DNA of 64,000 bases, taken from Shinisaurus crocodilurus. Taxonomy: Eukaryota; Chordata; Lepidosauria; Squamata; Shinisauridae. Within the stretch, counting starts at the first letter, position 1, and every line of letters starts with the position of its first letter. The notes below the pieces were generated by a model, which worked only from the letters and a program-made list of their open reading frames with translations, was not told the DNA's origin and did not search any database. A program made the position numbers and the translations under genes. The stretch spans positions 307,958,834 through 308,022,833 of the forward strand of contig CM037877.1 in the NCBI GenBank assembly GCA_021292165.1. The letters are read 5' to 3'. This document shows positions 1-10,032 of the stretch, in pieces.

Positions 1-383
1 ACACACAGAGTAAAGTCTTACTTTGAGTGGTGCATTTGAAATAGGACTGAGCGTAAACAGAGCACATACCGCTGGAGCTAACTTGGAAGGCTGCGTGGTT
101 GCCCCTCCATCAACAATGCTTTCGGGGTCTCAAGAAATATGGACAAAGCTTGCCCAATATGCGGGGGGGGGGAGAGCTTCCCCATGTCCGGAGACACCTT
201 CCAATCTCCTGACGCTGTGCTGTGAGAACAAAATGGGGAAGATCAGCAGCAGCGGCGGCAGAGACATAGATCATTGTGGCAGCAAAATTTATGAACAGTC
301 ACAGAAGAAATGCGTTCAAGGTAGATTTCTTTCGGGTGGGGAAACCAATGCCAATTGCTGGGGAGCCTGAGCGGCAGGGCGCA
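1..383. other. Unassigned sequence, no recognised gene or repeat
   Basis: No protein domain, RNA gene or familiar repeat is recognisable here. A short G run lies near 165. The 115-codon frame crossing this stretch resembles no family I know and is probably chance. Confidence 0.4.
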
Positions 384-512
384 ACTGTCCCTCAGTGTCC
401 TGCTTGTGGGCTTCCCAGAGGCACGGGTTTTTTGTCACTGTGGGAGACTTGATGCTGGACTCGAGAGAGGCCTCTGGTCCGATCCGTCACAGCTCTTCTG
501 ATGTTCTTGCAG
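384..512 (+). mobile_element. CR1-like LINE 3' end, old remnant
   Basis: The stretch reads as a degraded 3' end of a reptile CR1-like LINE. It has the ordered motifs TCCTGCTTGTGGGCTTCCC, CACTGTGGGAGAC, GATGCTGGACT and a final CTCTTCTGATGTTCTTG. The same order appears on the + strand at 17115-17247 and in antisense at 31681-31803, so this is one family in three copies. The divergence marks an old insertion. Coding sequence is absent. The subfamily is not certain (CR1 or L3-like). Confidence 0.6.
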
Positions 513-1121
513 TCTTGTGTCCCTCCATCGTCTCTGCCCTCGTTTTGTTCCAGTTTTCTTTAATGGCCAGTAGTACTTTGGCTCTCAGCTTTGCAAACTA
601 ACGCACTGTGGAGATATGCCTGAGAACTGCAACTGACTGACTGAGGATCCTTGCTCCATGATCATTGTGTCGCCCAGATGTTCATGATTTAGAGCAGGGG
701 GCAGCAGTTTTTTAGGTCAGGGGCAAATTGCCCCAGATCGGGGATGACGTGCACATGGGGCAGACGAAGCCCCCTGGCCAGAGTGCCAACAGGAGCTTAT
801 CCAGGCACTGCTTTCACTGGGGACTGGCTTTCCCCACCTTCCTCCACCGGGGAGGATGTGGGGCAGGCAAAGCACCTAGCACGCCACTCACCAGCCCAAT
901 TGGGAGGCAGACTGGTGCGCTGAGTAAGGGGGATCCCCGCATTATGCCCGGTCTGTGATTCTTCTCCCTGCCTCCTCCCGAAGTCCCCAGCAGCCTCTAC
1001 GCCAGGGGGCAGAGTTCGCTCGGGGAGGGGGTGAGATGTGTAGGGGAGGGGGCAGAGCCCATGGAGGGAACCCAAGCCTCCACAGGTCAGGTGGTGGACC
1101 TCTGTGGACCAGATTAGCTCC
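513..1121. other. Mostly unassigned; possible degraded hAT-type sequence
   Basis: No gene is recognised. From about 700 the text (AGCAGGGGGCAGCAG, then GGTCAGGGGCAAATTGCCCC) has the flavour of a hAT-type non-autonomous element. I cannot place its ends. The three overlapping frames of 76-108 codons between 728 and 1269 share no similarity with a known protein and look like chance in GC-rich sequence. Confidence 0.3.
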
Positions 1122-1738
1122 ACGATTAGCAGGGATGTTGAAGAGTCCTTGGTCTCGAGTCACGAGTCGAGTCACGAGTCTTTGGACCCGAGTCTCGAGT
1201 CCGAGTCCGAGTCCTTGGTCCAAAATGGTGACTCCCGAGTCCCAAGTCCCGAGTCACTCCCAAAACTGACTCCACGAGTCCCTATTAAAATCAATGGGGG
1301 TTTTCCCCAACAAAATAAGGCTACTTCAGATGTGTGGCTTAAATAAATTCTAGGCACAAGTGTGCCTTTTTATTTCAAAACTCTGCAACTGATTTTGGCA
1401 AGAACAGACCAGGCAGCCAAACCCAAAATAACCAGGCAGGCAGAGGAGGCTGGGAACCCCAAAGCAGGCAGGCAGAGGCAGCCAAACCCAAAATGTCTGA
1501 AAGGTTGCATTTTAGGAAAATGATTTAAAAAAATAAAATCTTCGCTGGCGATCGCACTTCTCTCCACTCCTTCTGGCACAGCCCAGGGATGTTGAAGAGT
1601 CCTTGGTCTCGAGTCCCGAGTCGAGTCTCGAGTTCCATTAAAAATATTGGGACTCGAGTCAGACTCGAGTCAGAGGGGGGACTCAGTCCGACTCACGAGT
1701 CGAGTCCTCGAGTCCGAGTCCCCATCCCTGACGATTAG
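1122..1738 (-). mobile_element. GACTCG-repeat hAT-type non-autonomous transposon, copy 1
   Basis: The element proper is 1130-1730. It begins CAGGGATG and ends CATCCCTG, an inverted terminal repeat of the hAT superfamily kind, and is flanked by a perfect 8-bp target duplication ACGATTAG at 1122-1129 and 1731-1738. Both terminal thirds are dense, degenerate arrays of GACTC/GAGTC pentamers, many as CTCGAG. The middle (about 1270-1580) is AT-richer unique sequence shared with the copies at 13719-14310 and 58518-59122, which lie in the opposite orientation. No transposase is encoded. A second CAGGGATG lies inside at 1584. Frames crossing it are low-complexity shadows. Confidence 0.88.
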
Positions 1739-1835
1739 CTTCAGAGCAAGGGTGGTAACCTTTTTTCTATCGATGGCTCATTCTCTTGGGGCAACTAAAG
1801 CTTCGTTACTAGCAGTAAGAGCATGAGGCTAAACT

Positions 1836-1977
1836 AGCATGAGCATGAGGCTGGCATTTTTTGGGAATTTGGCCCCACCCCTTTGCCTTTGGCCACGCCC
1901 ACTTCTGGAATGCCGCCCCCGGGAGCGTCTCTGAAATTGAATTCAGTCCTTGAGCTGAAAGAGGTTCACCACTCCCG
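1836..1977 (-). mobile_element. Antisense hAT-like MITE remnant (CAGGGGTGG family)
   Basis: Read on the minus strand this runs GGTGAACCTCTTTCAGC, then GGGCGTGGCCAAAGGC and GGGGTGGGGCCAAATT. It matches the better-preserved elements at 12027-12383, 48993-49887 and 61746-62091. It is the left part of the same non-autonomous DNA transposon family and non-coding. The outer end is lost or diverged. Confidence 0.5.
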
Positions 1978-1989
1978 CCGTATGGCACC

Positions 1990-3560
1990 CGCTCATTAAG
2001 CACCTGTCTCAGGCATCTATATAATGAGGTTTGCATTCCCCTCCCTCTACAGCATCCCGCCCCCAAATTAAATTAGTAGGCCGGCTGGCCTCTCTGAAGG
2101 CTTGAGTCCTGGTATCTGCGGAAGCGCCAAGCTCAGAGCCAAACTCTGCTTAATATCCCCCGTGAGCTCCCTTTCTAGGAATGCTCCTCTTTCAAATCCC
2201 AATGTCCCTTCCCTTCAGCATCTCTGTCACCTTCTTAAAGGTTACTCTTCTTCCAAGCTGCCTTCCACGGGGTCTGACTGTGTGTGAGCCTCCCGAAAGA
2301 GGCCTCTCAACACTGAAGGAGTCAGGATTCCCAAGGCAATGCCGACCACCTGGAGGATTGATGGCTGTCATTTTCCTTTGGTGATTGACAGCCTGATGGT
2401 GACACATGCCCCCCCCCCCCCGGGGAGACTCTTATGCTGTCCTGTGGAATGCAAGGGGAAATGTGCTGCGGCTACATAAGACTTATCCGAAATATGGCCA
2501 AGTGTTCAGTTTGTGTGTGTGCATGTGCACGTGCCTAAATCAATTTAATGCTAAATCAATAAGTTTCAGAACGTTGCTTATTTTCCTTTGTTAATTGATT
2601 TGAAATGAGGCAGATTTTAAATTGCTCATTGATAGTCATGTTCATTGCTCATTGATGATGACTCATTGATAATCACTGATTCCCACAAACAGAACCACCT
2701 CATTTATTTATTCAGATTTCTAACACGCTTTTGGATCCTATGCTGGTACAGTCCACAGTAAACGTCACTGAGTTAGGACTGGGGGAAAGTGTTTCTGATT
2801 TCACACTTTCAAACCAACACATGAACTGAAACTCAGTTATCCTTCAATATTCACACTTTTCCAATTTTTGCAATGGAATTCTTCAATTTAAAAAAAAGTG
2901 AGTATTTGGGGAAAGTGCACACAAGATGCCTATGTTAGTAAAATGCATAGGAAGTTTCACACAAGGTTTTATTTTGGAGGGGGATGCTCAAAGTTTGGGA
3001 CAAACCGGCCTGAAGATTAGCAAAAAACAAACAAAAGAAAACAAAAACAAAAAAGAAAGAAAGAAAAAAGCAGAAATGGAGAGAAATCAAAATTCAGAGA
3101 TCCATCCCAACACAATGAGTTCAATGAGTTCAGTTCAATGAGATTTACTCTCATGTTTTTTAGGTTGCAATCCTAAACACACTTACAAGAAAGAAAGTAA
3201 AGCCTTGTTGAGGCATCCAGCCTGAATATATGAGGGCACAAAGTGTGTAGGGCAGACATGCCAGCCCCACCTCCAATATGCATGCACGTGAAGGCTGGGC
3301 ATTGGGGGGGGCAGCGCCCGTGCGCATGAAGGCGTTGGGGATGCAGCTGCCATTCATGAATCACATGACTCGTCACGCTGAATGGCTGAATAGGCCTCAA
3401 GTCCCACTGAATTCAGAGGTACTTGGTTGGGCGTAACCACACTTAAAGTGGTGTTATTATTTATGGTGCAATCCTCGATTAAAGACCCACTGGCTAAGGG
3501 GGAGAGGGTTACACCAGGTGTACTCTCTCCTTGAAAAAACCCACCAGTGGAACACCGCAG
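1990..3560. other. Unassigned AT-rich to mixed sequence
   Basis: No gene is recognisable. There is a C run near 2410, and an A-rich simple stretch with AAAGA/AAACA units at about 3019-3070. A piece near 3099-3185 and one near 3399-3480 resemble the common reptile repeat around AAGTCCCATTGAATTCA. The DNA immediately left of 3561 is the target of the L2 insertion that follows. Confidence 0.35.
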
Positions 3561-3574
3561 ATATGGCAAAGATG

Positions 3575-4597
3575 CATATTGTAGATGTATTGCAGTGATT
3601 CCGGTCCTTCCTCTCTGGAAGGTACCAGAGGGTAGTTCTCGGGGAGGAGGCTTCGGACCCTCGGCTGCTCACTTGTGGGGTGCCGCAGGGTTCCATCCTC
3701 TCCCCGATGTTATTCAACATCTACCTCAAGCCGCTGGGAGCTATCATCAGGAGGTTTGGGGTGCGGTGTCATCAGTATGCGGATGACACGCAGCTCTACC
3801 TCTGTTTCAAGTCCTCACTGAGGTTGGCCGTTGAGACCCTGTCCAAGTGCCTGGAGGCAGTGGCTGGCTGGATGGGAAGGAACATGCTGAAGCTGAACCC
3901 CAACAAGACCGAGGTACTGCTGGTGGGGGACAAGGGGAGGTTAGGGGATGTTGACCTGGTGCTGAATGGGGTACATCTACCCCTGAAGGACCAGGTCCAC
4001 AGCTTGGGGGTCATTCTAGACTCCCAGCTGTCCATGGAGGCTCAGGTGGCAGCTGTGAGCCGGGCAGCGCTGTATCAACTCCATCTGATACGGCAGCTGC
4101 GCCCCTACCTTCCTAATCACCTGCTCCCATCAGAGGTTCATGCCTTGGTCTCCTCTCGCCTAGACTACTGTAATGCGCTCTACGTGGGGTTACCCTTGAA
4201 GACGGTTCGGAAGCTGCAGCTGGTACAGAACGCGGCGGCTCGCCTGGTTAAAGGCAGCCGCCGGCGGGATCACATCACGCCAGTGCTGAAGGATTTGCAC
4301 TGGCTACCAGTTGCTTGCCGAGCCGAATTCAAGGTGTTGGTTTTGACCTTTAAAACCCTATACGGCTCTGGTCCAGTTTATCTCAAGGAGCGTCTCCAGC
4401 AACACCAAGTGGGCCGCTCAACAAGATCTGCCACGGATGGCCTTCTCCTTGTCCCTTCAGCCAGAGCAGCTAGACTGGTGGGGACGAGGAAGAGGGCCTT
4501 TTCTGTGGCAGCCCCTGTACTGTGGAACTCTCTCCTGAGTGACCTCCGCCATGCCCCCTCTCTGATGAGCTTCCGTCGCTCATTAAAAACCTGGTTG
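3575..4597 (+). pseudogene. L2 reverse transcriptase, C-terminal part
   Basis: The frame open from 3599 to the L1 junction encodes the L2-type reverse transcriptase. Visible landmarks are FRSFLSGR, then GVPQGSILSPMLFNIYL (motif B region), then YADDTQLY with the catalytic YADD, then LKLNPNKTEVLLVG, LGVILDSQLSMEAQV, SRLDYCNALYVGLPL, KLQLVQNAAARL, HWLPV and SFRRSLKTWL. A TGA at 3596-3598 sits where related copies would have tryptophan. The endonuclease domain is missing because of 5' truncation. The last residues (FRREYGVG) lie beyond the L1 at 6532-6555. The copy at 59721-60118 shows the uninterrupted order. Confidence 0.85.
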
Positions 4598-6531
4598 AGA
4601 AGAAATTATTGGGGATAGGAATAGAGACCAAATGTAAGATAAACCTTTTTGCAGATGATATCTTGTTAACATTAGAACGGCCTATAGAAAATTGGGATTG
4701 GATAGAGAAACATTTAGATGAATTTAGAGAAGTAACAGGGTTAAAAGTTAATTGGGATAAATCGGAGATAATGACATTTAATTATAGTAAACTGGAGGAA
4801 AGGGGATTTAAACAAAGGGGAGTGGATATAAAGATAAAAAATATAATTAAATATTTAGGTATTGATATATTAAAAGATTTGGATAAAATAGGGGAATGTA
4901 ATTTTAAAAAACTAAAAGATGAAGTTAAAAATCAAATAGAGGATTATAAAAAATTGGGATTATCGTGGTTTGGTAGGATAGCTTTGATTAAAATGAAGAT
5001 TTTACCGAAGTTTAATTTTTTATTTAGAATGATACCATATAAGATATCAGAGAAAGAAATTAAAGAGTGGCAAGTAATGTTAAATAGCTATTGTAATGGG
5101 GGAAAAAAATCAAGGATTACTAAGAATAGATGGTATAAAGCTCAAAAAATAGGGGGACTTGGTCTCCCTAATTTAAAATGGTATTATATAGCTAATCAAC
5201 TTAGATATATCATGGATATTATTGTTAGAAAAGATTTTATGTGGTGGGAAATAGAAGCATTTGAATTGGGTAATAGGGTGGATAAATTCTTATTTACAAA
5301 ACAAGGACATATTATGACAAAAAGATTAGAAAATCCCTTTTTAAAAAATATGTTAGAAATTTGGGGTAGAAATAAGGAAATATTTTTACCAGGTATATCC
5401 CCGCTTACTCCAGTGGTGGTTATGGAAGATTTTCCCGAGAATGTTAGACATTTAGAACGAATTTTTAGAGAGAAAAAGGTGATAACTTTAATGGATTGGC
5501 TGGAAAAAATGGAGACAAGACAGCAAATAATTGATAGGGTTGGGGCAGGAAGAATTTCTTGGTTAAATTTAATTCAATTAGTACAATGGGGTAAGAAATG
5601 GAAGAGAAGACATGAGCATGAAAGGGATTTCACTGCATTTGAGCAGGTGGTTATGTCTAGAGAACTTGTAGAAGGAAATGCATCAGCTAGGGGTCTTACA
5701 AAGATGTTATATAAAATGTTGCAGAAATCAGAAGAGCAAGCAGAAAATCTTAAAATAGTTTGGGATACAGAGTTTGAAGAGGAAATATCAAAGGATGAGT
5801 GGAATAAGATTTGGGATAGGCGAATATTGAAAAATATGTCTGTAAGAATTAAAGAGAATTTTTATAAGCTGATTTGGAGATGGTATTTGACCCCAGTGAG
5901 ATTAAATAGAATAGATAATAAATGTTCTCCAATGTGTTGGCGAGGATGTCAGGAATTGGGTACATATGCTCATATGTGGTGGAGTTGTAAAAATGTAATG
6001 GATTTTTGGAAAATGATTTTTGAGGAAATATCAGAAATTGTTGGAGTTGATTTAGAGGTATGCCCTAAACTAGCTTTGCTAACAATAACGGAAAAGGTGA
6101 TCGGTTCACAAAATGTTAAAGAATTAATCATAAATTTGTTAACGGCAGGTAGACTAATGATAGCAAGGAAATGGAAAATCCAGCAAGTTTTCACTATTAC
6201 TGAATGGTATAAGGAAGTATGGGATATGGCTTTGAATGATATGTTGACTTGTAATATTAAATGCAAAAGGGGTCAATTAAAGAAAAATAATTTTAAGGAT
6301 ATTTGGGGTTTATTTTTGGAATATGTGTTTAAAAGGGGGAAAGGGAGTTTACCCTGTCAAGATATATTGTATTTTTGGAATAATGAACAATTATAGAGTT
6401 ATTGGATTGTTTGGTCCCATGGTGATGGGAGCACAATATTAGTTATGTGTGTATGTTATTTTCTTTGTATTGTTTTAAAAAAAAAAAGAATAAAAAATAT
6501 TTAAAAAAAAAAAAAAAAAAAAACCTGGTTG
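4585..6531 (+). mobile_element. L1 LINE, 5'-truncated, inserted into L2
   Basis: The inserted DNA is 4598 to about 6518. It is flanked by AAAAACCTGGTTG at 4585-4597 and again at 6519-6531, a 13-bp target duplication. Removing the insert joins the L2 frame exactly. The 3' end has a short UTR, AATAAAAAATATTT and an A-tail, as expected for L1 target-primed reverse transcription. The base composition is much more AT-rich than the surrounding L2. It is younger than the L2 it splits. Confidence 0.9.
4600..6396 (+). pseudogene. L1 ORF2 protein, C-terminal part (RT end, thumb, Cys motif)
   Basis: About 598 codons are open without a stop, entered in frame at the 5' truncation with no true start codon. 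The sequence begins just before the catalytic LFADDILL of L1 reverse transcriptase. It continues with the post-RT motifs IIKYLGI, LSWFGRIALIKMKILP and GGLGLPNLKWYY. It ends with the L1 C-terminal cysteine motif C-x3-C-x7-H-x4-C (C443, C447, H455, C460 counted from 4609). Endonuclease and the N-terminal RT are missing, so it cannot act alone. The lack of any stop over 1.8 kb implies a young insertion. Confidence 0.88.
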
Positions 6532-6698
6532 TTCAGGCGGGAATATGGGGTGGGTTAAGATTTTAAAATTTTTATATTGTTTTAATGTATTTTATTGTAT
6601 TTATGTATTTTATTGTGTGTACATCGCCCAGGGTGGCTGGTTGCCGGCCAGATGGGCGATAAATAAATATTAATAATAATAATAATATGGCAAAGATG

Positions 6699-7705
6699 GG
6701 TTGTGCGAATCAGCAAAACTTAAGCTTGCCGAAGTTCTCTGAATTCCATCTCGAAGCTCATTCCAACTTGAGTCCATATCAGATTGTGAGCTTTGTTTTT
6801 TTCCTTTTCACATGAAAATCCATGCGCATTTCCATGCGTATATTCCCCAAAATGTATGCATCAACCGTGTGCATTTTTTATGTACACATTCAGCAGGGTC
6901 TCCTGACTCTCCATGTTGCATGTTCAGGGGAATGCCATCCCAAGGAGGGGGAGGAAAGTCCACTTCCAACAGCGCAGTTGGTCCAGCATAAATCTGGTTC
7001 CAACTGCCAGACGGCTATTTGAGGAGGCTCCCCAAGGCTTCCCAGAGCAAATGTTAGTGGGCCGTAACTTCGCAAGCGCTCGACACCCTTCCTTGATGTG
7101 GCAGGTGCAGGTGCTGCCTGGTCATTCAGAGAGGACAGGTGAGTGGGTGGTGAAATCCATACGGGACAGCCCATCCTAGGAGCAGGCCTGTCTACTCCTC
7201 TTTTCCATGCTTGGCATGTACCATCGGAAAGGCAAGGCAGAGCAAGCACCTGGGGGAACCGCTTATGCATGTAATGTTTTCAGCAAGGTTGCCCTTGGGC
7301 TCAAGGTACGGAGATGGTGGTTTTGCATACTCATTTTTTGCAATATGCAAATATGGCAATGATATCCAGGCGAGGCTAATGTTGACCTCTGGGGCCGTGC
7401 CTGTGAAACATTGCAATAGTATCCCTGTTCTCATCTACTGGCAGAGGTGGTTCTGGAGGTCAGGCCCCAGTTGTACTGAATGAAACATAGGATGCCTTTG
7501 CATCTCTGCCTGCATCGCAGAGCTGTTTCTGTGGGGCAGTTTTACTCTTGTAATGATGATCCTCATCGTGGCAGATGGACGTATGCAAGGGAGGGAAGCT
7601 CAGGCACGGAGCAGGAGACAGCTGTTCTCTGCTGGCCCACAAAATTCCAATAAAGGTGAGTAGTATATGCCAGTGGTGGTGATTATAGTGGTGTAGTGTA
7701 CTGAA
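6699..7705. other. Unassigned sequence, some AT-rich repeat flavour
   Basis: No gene recognised. The first 170 bases (GTGCGAATCAGCAAAAC onward) resemble the CAGGGATGTGCGAA-type hAT elements of reptiles, which would make the L2 target site itself part of an older transposon. The 126-codon minus-strand frame at 6890-7270 has no recognisable domain. Confidence 0.3.
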
Positions 7706-8241
7706 CAAATGTCAGTGTACTGGAAGAAGCAAAGACTACTAGCATTGAAAAAATGATCCTTCAACGCCAACTTCAGTGGACCGGTCATGTTGTTCGAATG
7801 CCTGACTGCCGTCTCCCAAAGCAGTTACTTTACTCCCAACTCAAGGATGGAAAGCGGAATATCGGTGGTCAATATAAGAGGTTTAAAGATGTTCATAAGG
7901 CTAATCTAAAAAAATGCAATATAAACATCGAAAACTGGGAAGCTCTGGCCTCTAAATGGAGGTTGGCCTTTCACAAAGGTTCCATGGACTTTGAAGAAGC
8001 CCGAGTGCAAGGTGAAAGGGAGAAACGTGCTAAGCGAAAAGCACGTCAAATGAATCCTTTACATCTTCTATCTGGTAACCTGTGTCCTCACTGTGGGAAG
8101 CTGTGTGGATCTAGAATTGGCCTCCACAGTCACTTAAGGACCCATCGCTAGAGTCTACACAATCTTCTTTAGAATTTCCTCCTTTTATCCCGGAAGACAA
8201 TCTTACTCGGTCACGAGTGATCGCCTGATGATGATGAGTGG
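7706..8241 (+). mobile_element. LINE 3' end with C-terminal C2H2 finger, copy A
   Basis: This is the 3' part of a non-LTR retrotransposon: the last part of ORF2 plus a short UTR ending in a TGATGATGA repeat. The same 3' end recurs in antisense at 22462-24455 and 32066-32507. It starts at TNVSVLEEAKTTS and is 5'-truncated. Clade is not settled from memory. It is not CR1, L1 or L2. It resembles the widespread family whose post-RT region reads LLYACETWT...WTGHVVRMP. Confidence 0.75.
7711..8151 (+). pseudogene. LINE ORF2 C-terminus with classical C2H2 zinc finger
   Basis: Residues include WTGHVVRMPDCRLPKQLLY, a basic stretch (EREKRAKRKARQ) and a terminal finger with spacing C-x2-C-x12-H-x3-H ending SHLRTHR just before the stop at 8149-8151. 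The finger is likely a nucleic-acid binding module of the retrotransposon protein. Compared with the antisense copies, this one lacks the HER of ALAHERSKW and a short DQ-containing piece before the finger, both in-frame losses. It is 5'-truncated and carries no RT domain. Confidence 0.75.
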
Positions 8242-8716
8242 TGGTAAATTTTGAGGTGCAGGTGCTCATCATGACATAACCATGTCCTCAAGGAGCATCC
8301 AAAAATGCTGGCAGCTGGGGTGATCTACATCAACAAACCAGTTCTAGCAGTTTTCTTCTCTGCCAGGAGCAGGACTTTGGTACAGCTACTGCATCTTAAT
8401 TGTCCATTTGAGACCAAGCCAGCCCAAAATACTTTGCATTGCAAGGGGGATAGCTCACAACCGTATATTGTCGGTGGGGAAATCCATGCCCCCTGTGCCC
8501 AGCTACTGTGAGGATTGCAGCCAAGCTGAGGAGGAACAAGAAAACCTGAGGGGGTGGGGGTGGCAGATGACGTCACTGTCCTAATCAAAAAGTCCTGGTG
8601 CTTTGACCCTGTGAGCCTTGGCTCCTCTACATCACTGGCGGTCAACCTTTATGACTGCCATGGTGAAAATCAAGTCCAAAGGATGAGAGAGAGTCATAGT
8701 AGTGGAGGGAGTGACT
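8242..8716. other. Unassigned sequence
   Basis: I see no gene, repeat or structured element that I can name between the LINE tail and the inverted-repeat element at 8717. Confidence 0.4.
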
Positions 8717-8975
8717 GGGTTCGCACCACACGCTAAGCGGTGGCTACAGTAAACCCTAGAACAGTGTTCTCCAACCTTGGGTCCCCAGATGTTTTTGGCC
8801 TACAACTCCCAGCATGCCCCAGCCAGCGCCAAGGTTGGAGAACACTGGCTGAGCGTGTTGTGTGAACCCAGTCAGTGTTTCTTAGCCATGGCTTTGACAC
8901 GACCACCCTTCGAAGCCATGGCTTGTTCTAGGGTTTACTGTAGCCACCGTGTGGTGCGAACTCTGTCAGAGTCAC
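8717..8975. mobile_element. Inverted-repeat element hosting a palindromic MITE
   Basis: The left arm GGGTTCGCACCACACGCTAA and GGTGGCTACAGTAAACC has inverted matches twice: GCTGAGCGTGTTGTGTGAACCC around 8848-8868 and GGTTTACTGTAGCCACC followed by GTGTGGTGCGAAC around 8932-8960. The palindromic MITE at 8762-8847 sits in the middle. No coding capacity. The family is not identified; the inverted arms argue for a DNA-transposon derivative. Confidence 0.55.
8762..8847. mobile_element. Palindromic hAT-type MITE P1, internally deleted
   Basis: It begins CAGTGTTCTCCAACCTTGGG and ends CCAAGGTTGGAGAACACTG, like the other nine copies of the family in this window. Most of the right arm is deleted, so only about 86 bp remain of the usual 135. 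No clean target duplication is visible. Confidence 0.8.
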
Positions 8976-9120
8976 ACTAGTACTGGATAAGACTTGGGTT
9001 CAAGTCCCCGCTCAGCCACTATATTCACTAGGCAAGTCATTATCTCTCAGTTTAACCTACCTGAAAGGTTTGTTCTGGGATTAAAATGGGGTGGGTGGGA
9101 CTTGCCCCACCTTGAGCTGC
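8976..9120 (+). mobile_element. Degenerate tRNA-derived SINE fragment
   Basis: The B-box-like GGTTCAAGTCC is followed by CCGCTCAGCCACTATATTCACT, CAGTTTAACCTACC and GATTAAAATGGG. This is the order seen in the well-preserved SINE at 60925-61170. The A-box end is lost. It is an old copy with no function inferred. Confidence 0.55.
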
Positions 9121-9224
9121 TTGATGAAATGGTGGGATGGGAAGGGAATGTGCTAGACCGCACCTGCGCAGCCCCCCGCTGAGCACTGGGGAGGTTTTGC
9201 CTCTAGTAGGCAGGAATAACAGGA

Positions 9225-9430
9225 GGTGGCAATTTATGTTGTCTCCTTTTATAAGGAGTAATTGGATCATTTGACAACAGGATTAAGACGACATCATTCC
9301 CGTGTCAAGATGGTTTTATTGGCGCCAGAGACAAAGCCATTATTACATTCTGTCAACATATTGCACTCCCGTGAGTATCTATTTATATGCAAGGCAGGAA
9401 ACCTCCAGGGACGGCAGCAAACGAGGGCTC
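9225..9430. other. Possible conserved non-coding element
   Basis: This stretch has no repeat similarity, no coding pattern and balanced, homeodomain-site-like sequence such as TTTTATTGGCGCCAGAG, CAAAGCCATTATTACATT and CTATTTATATGCAAG. That texture is typical of vertebrate enhancers conserved across amniotes. This is inference from appearance only. Confidence 0.25.
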
Positions 9431-9899
9431 AAAAGATTCTTTGGACTAACGTGCACTTTTCAAACAAGGGGAAGCGGGGAAAGAATGACGGGGTGTTTGA
9501 AAGATGCTTTATATCGGAAACTCAATCAAAATGCTTGCGTGCAGTTGTGGGGCGGGGAGGAATGTGAAAATGGACTGTTCTGTAAAGGGAGCGGGAAAGT
9601 TTGCTAGTCTGCAGCCTGGCGCAGGGTAACTGAAGAAAGAGGTTCTCCTCCGTGTGTTTCTCTCTCGCATCCAAAAGGTGCGTGCTTGCAGGATAAATTT
9701 AGATCATAAGCATTAGAGAGAGAATGAGTCTTTTCAGAGAGTGAAATATTAAAAAGAGGAAGACATTGTGTAGCCCGCAAAGGTGCTTGGGAATAAAAAC
9801 AAGGAACTGCAAGGACTTCTAGCCAGTACAAGAGTCAGCCAAGTCCTCTGGACAAAAGGTTCATCTTAGACCCAGAGACTACTTGAGATAAAATCTTAG

Positions 9900-10000
9900 T
9901 TCAGCTGTGGTCTCTTCGAGCATGTCAATCTCTCTCTCTTAGGCTCAGTTCTTCACCTATAAAATGGGGGAGCATTACTTCCTCGGGTGGTTGTGCGCAT
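9900..10000 (+). mobile_element. MIR-like SINE core
   Basis: The order CATGTCAATCTCTCTCTC, CTCAGTTCTTCACCTATAAA, ATGGGGGAGCATTACTTCC and GGTTGTGCGCATGGATG follows the mammalian MIR core and tail (CAGTTTCCTCATCTGTAAAATGGGG). It has no A or B box and is an ancient remnant. Confidence 0.5.
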
Positions 10001-10032
10001 GGATGCAAGAAAGCATCATGAAGCAGTTTGCT

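Larger units (their letters stand above)
3561..6698 (+). mobile_element. L2 LINE, 5'-truncated, with target duplications, split by an L1
   Basis: A 14-bp direct repeat ATATGGCAAAGATG at 3561-3574 and 6685-6698 flanks the whole block and is read as the L2 target duplication. L2 sequence is 3575-4597 and 6532-6684. The interval 4598-6518 is a later L1 insertion. The L2 3' end carries the UTR motif TACATCGCCCAGGGTGG, GGCCAGATGGGCGATAAATAAA and a TAA-repeat tail. The 5' truncation falls inside the reverse transcriptase domain, as is usual for LINEs. The near-intact frame and clean duplication suggest a fairly recent insertion. Confidence 0.85.
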
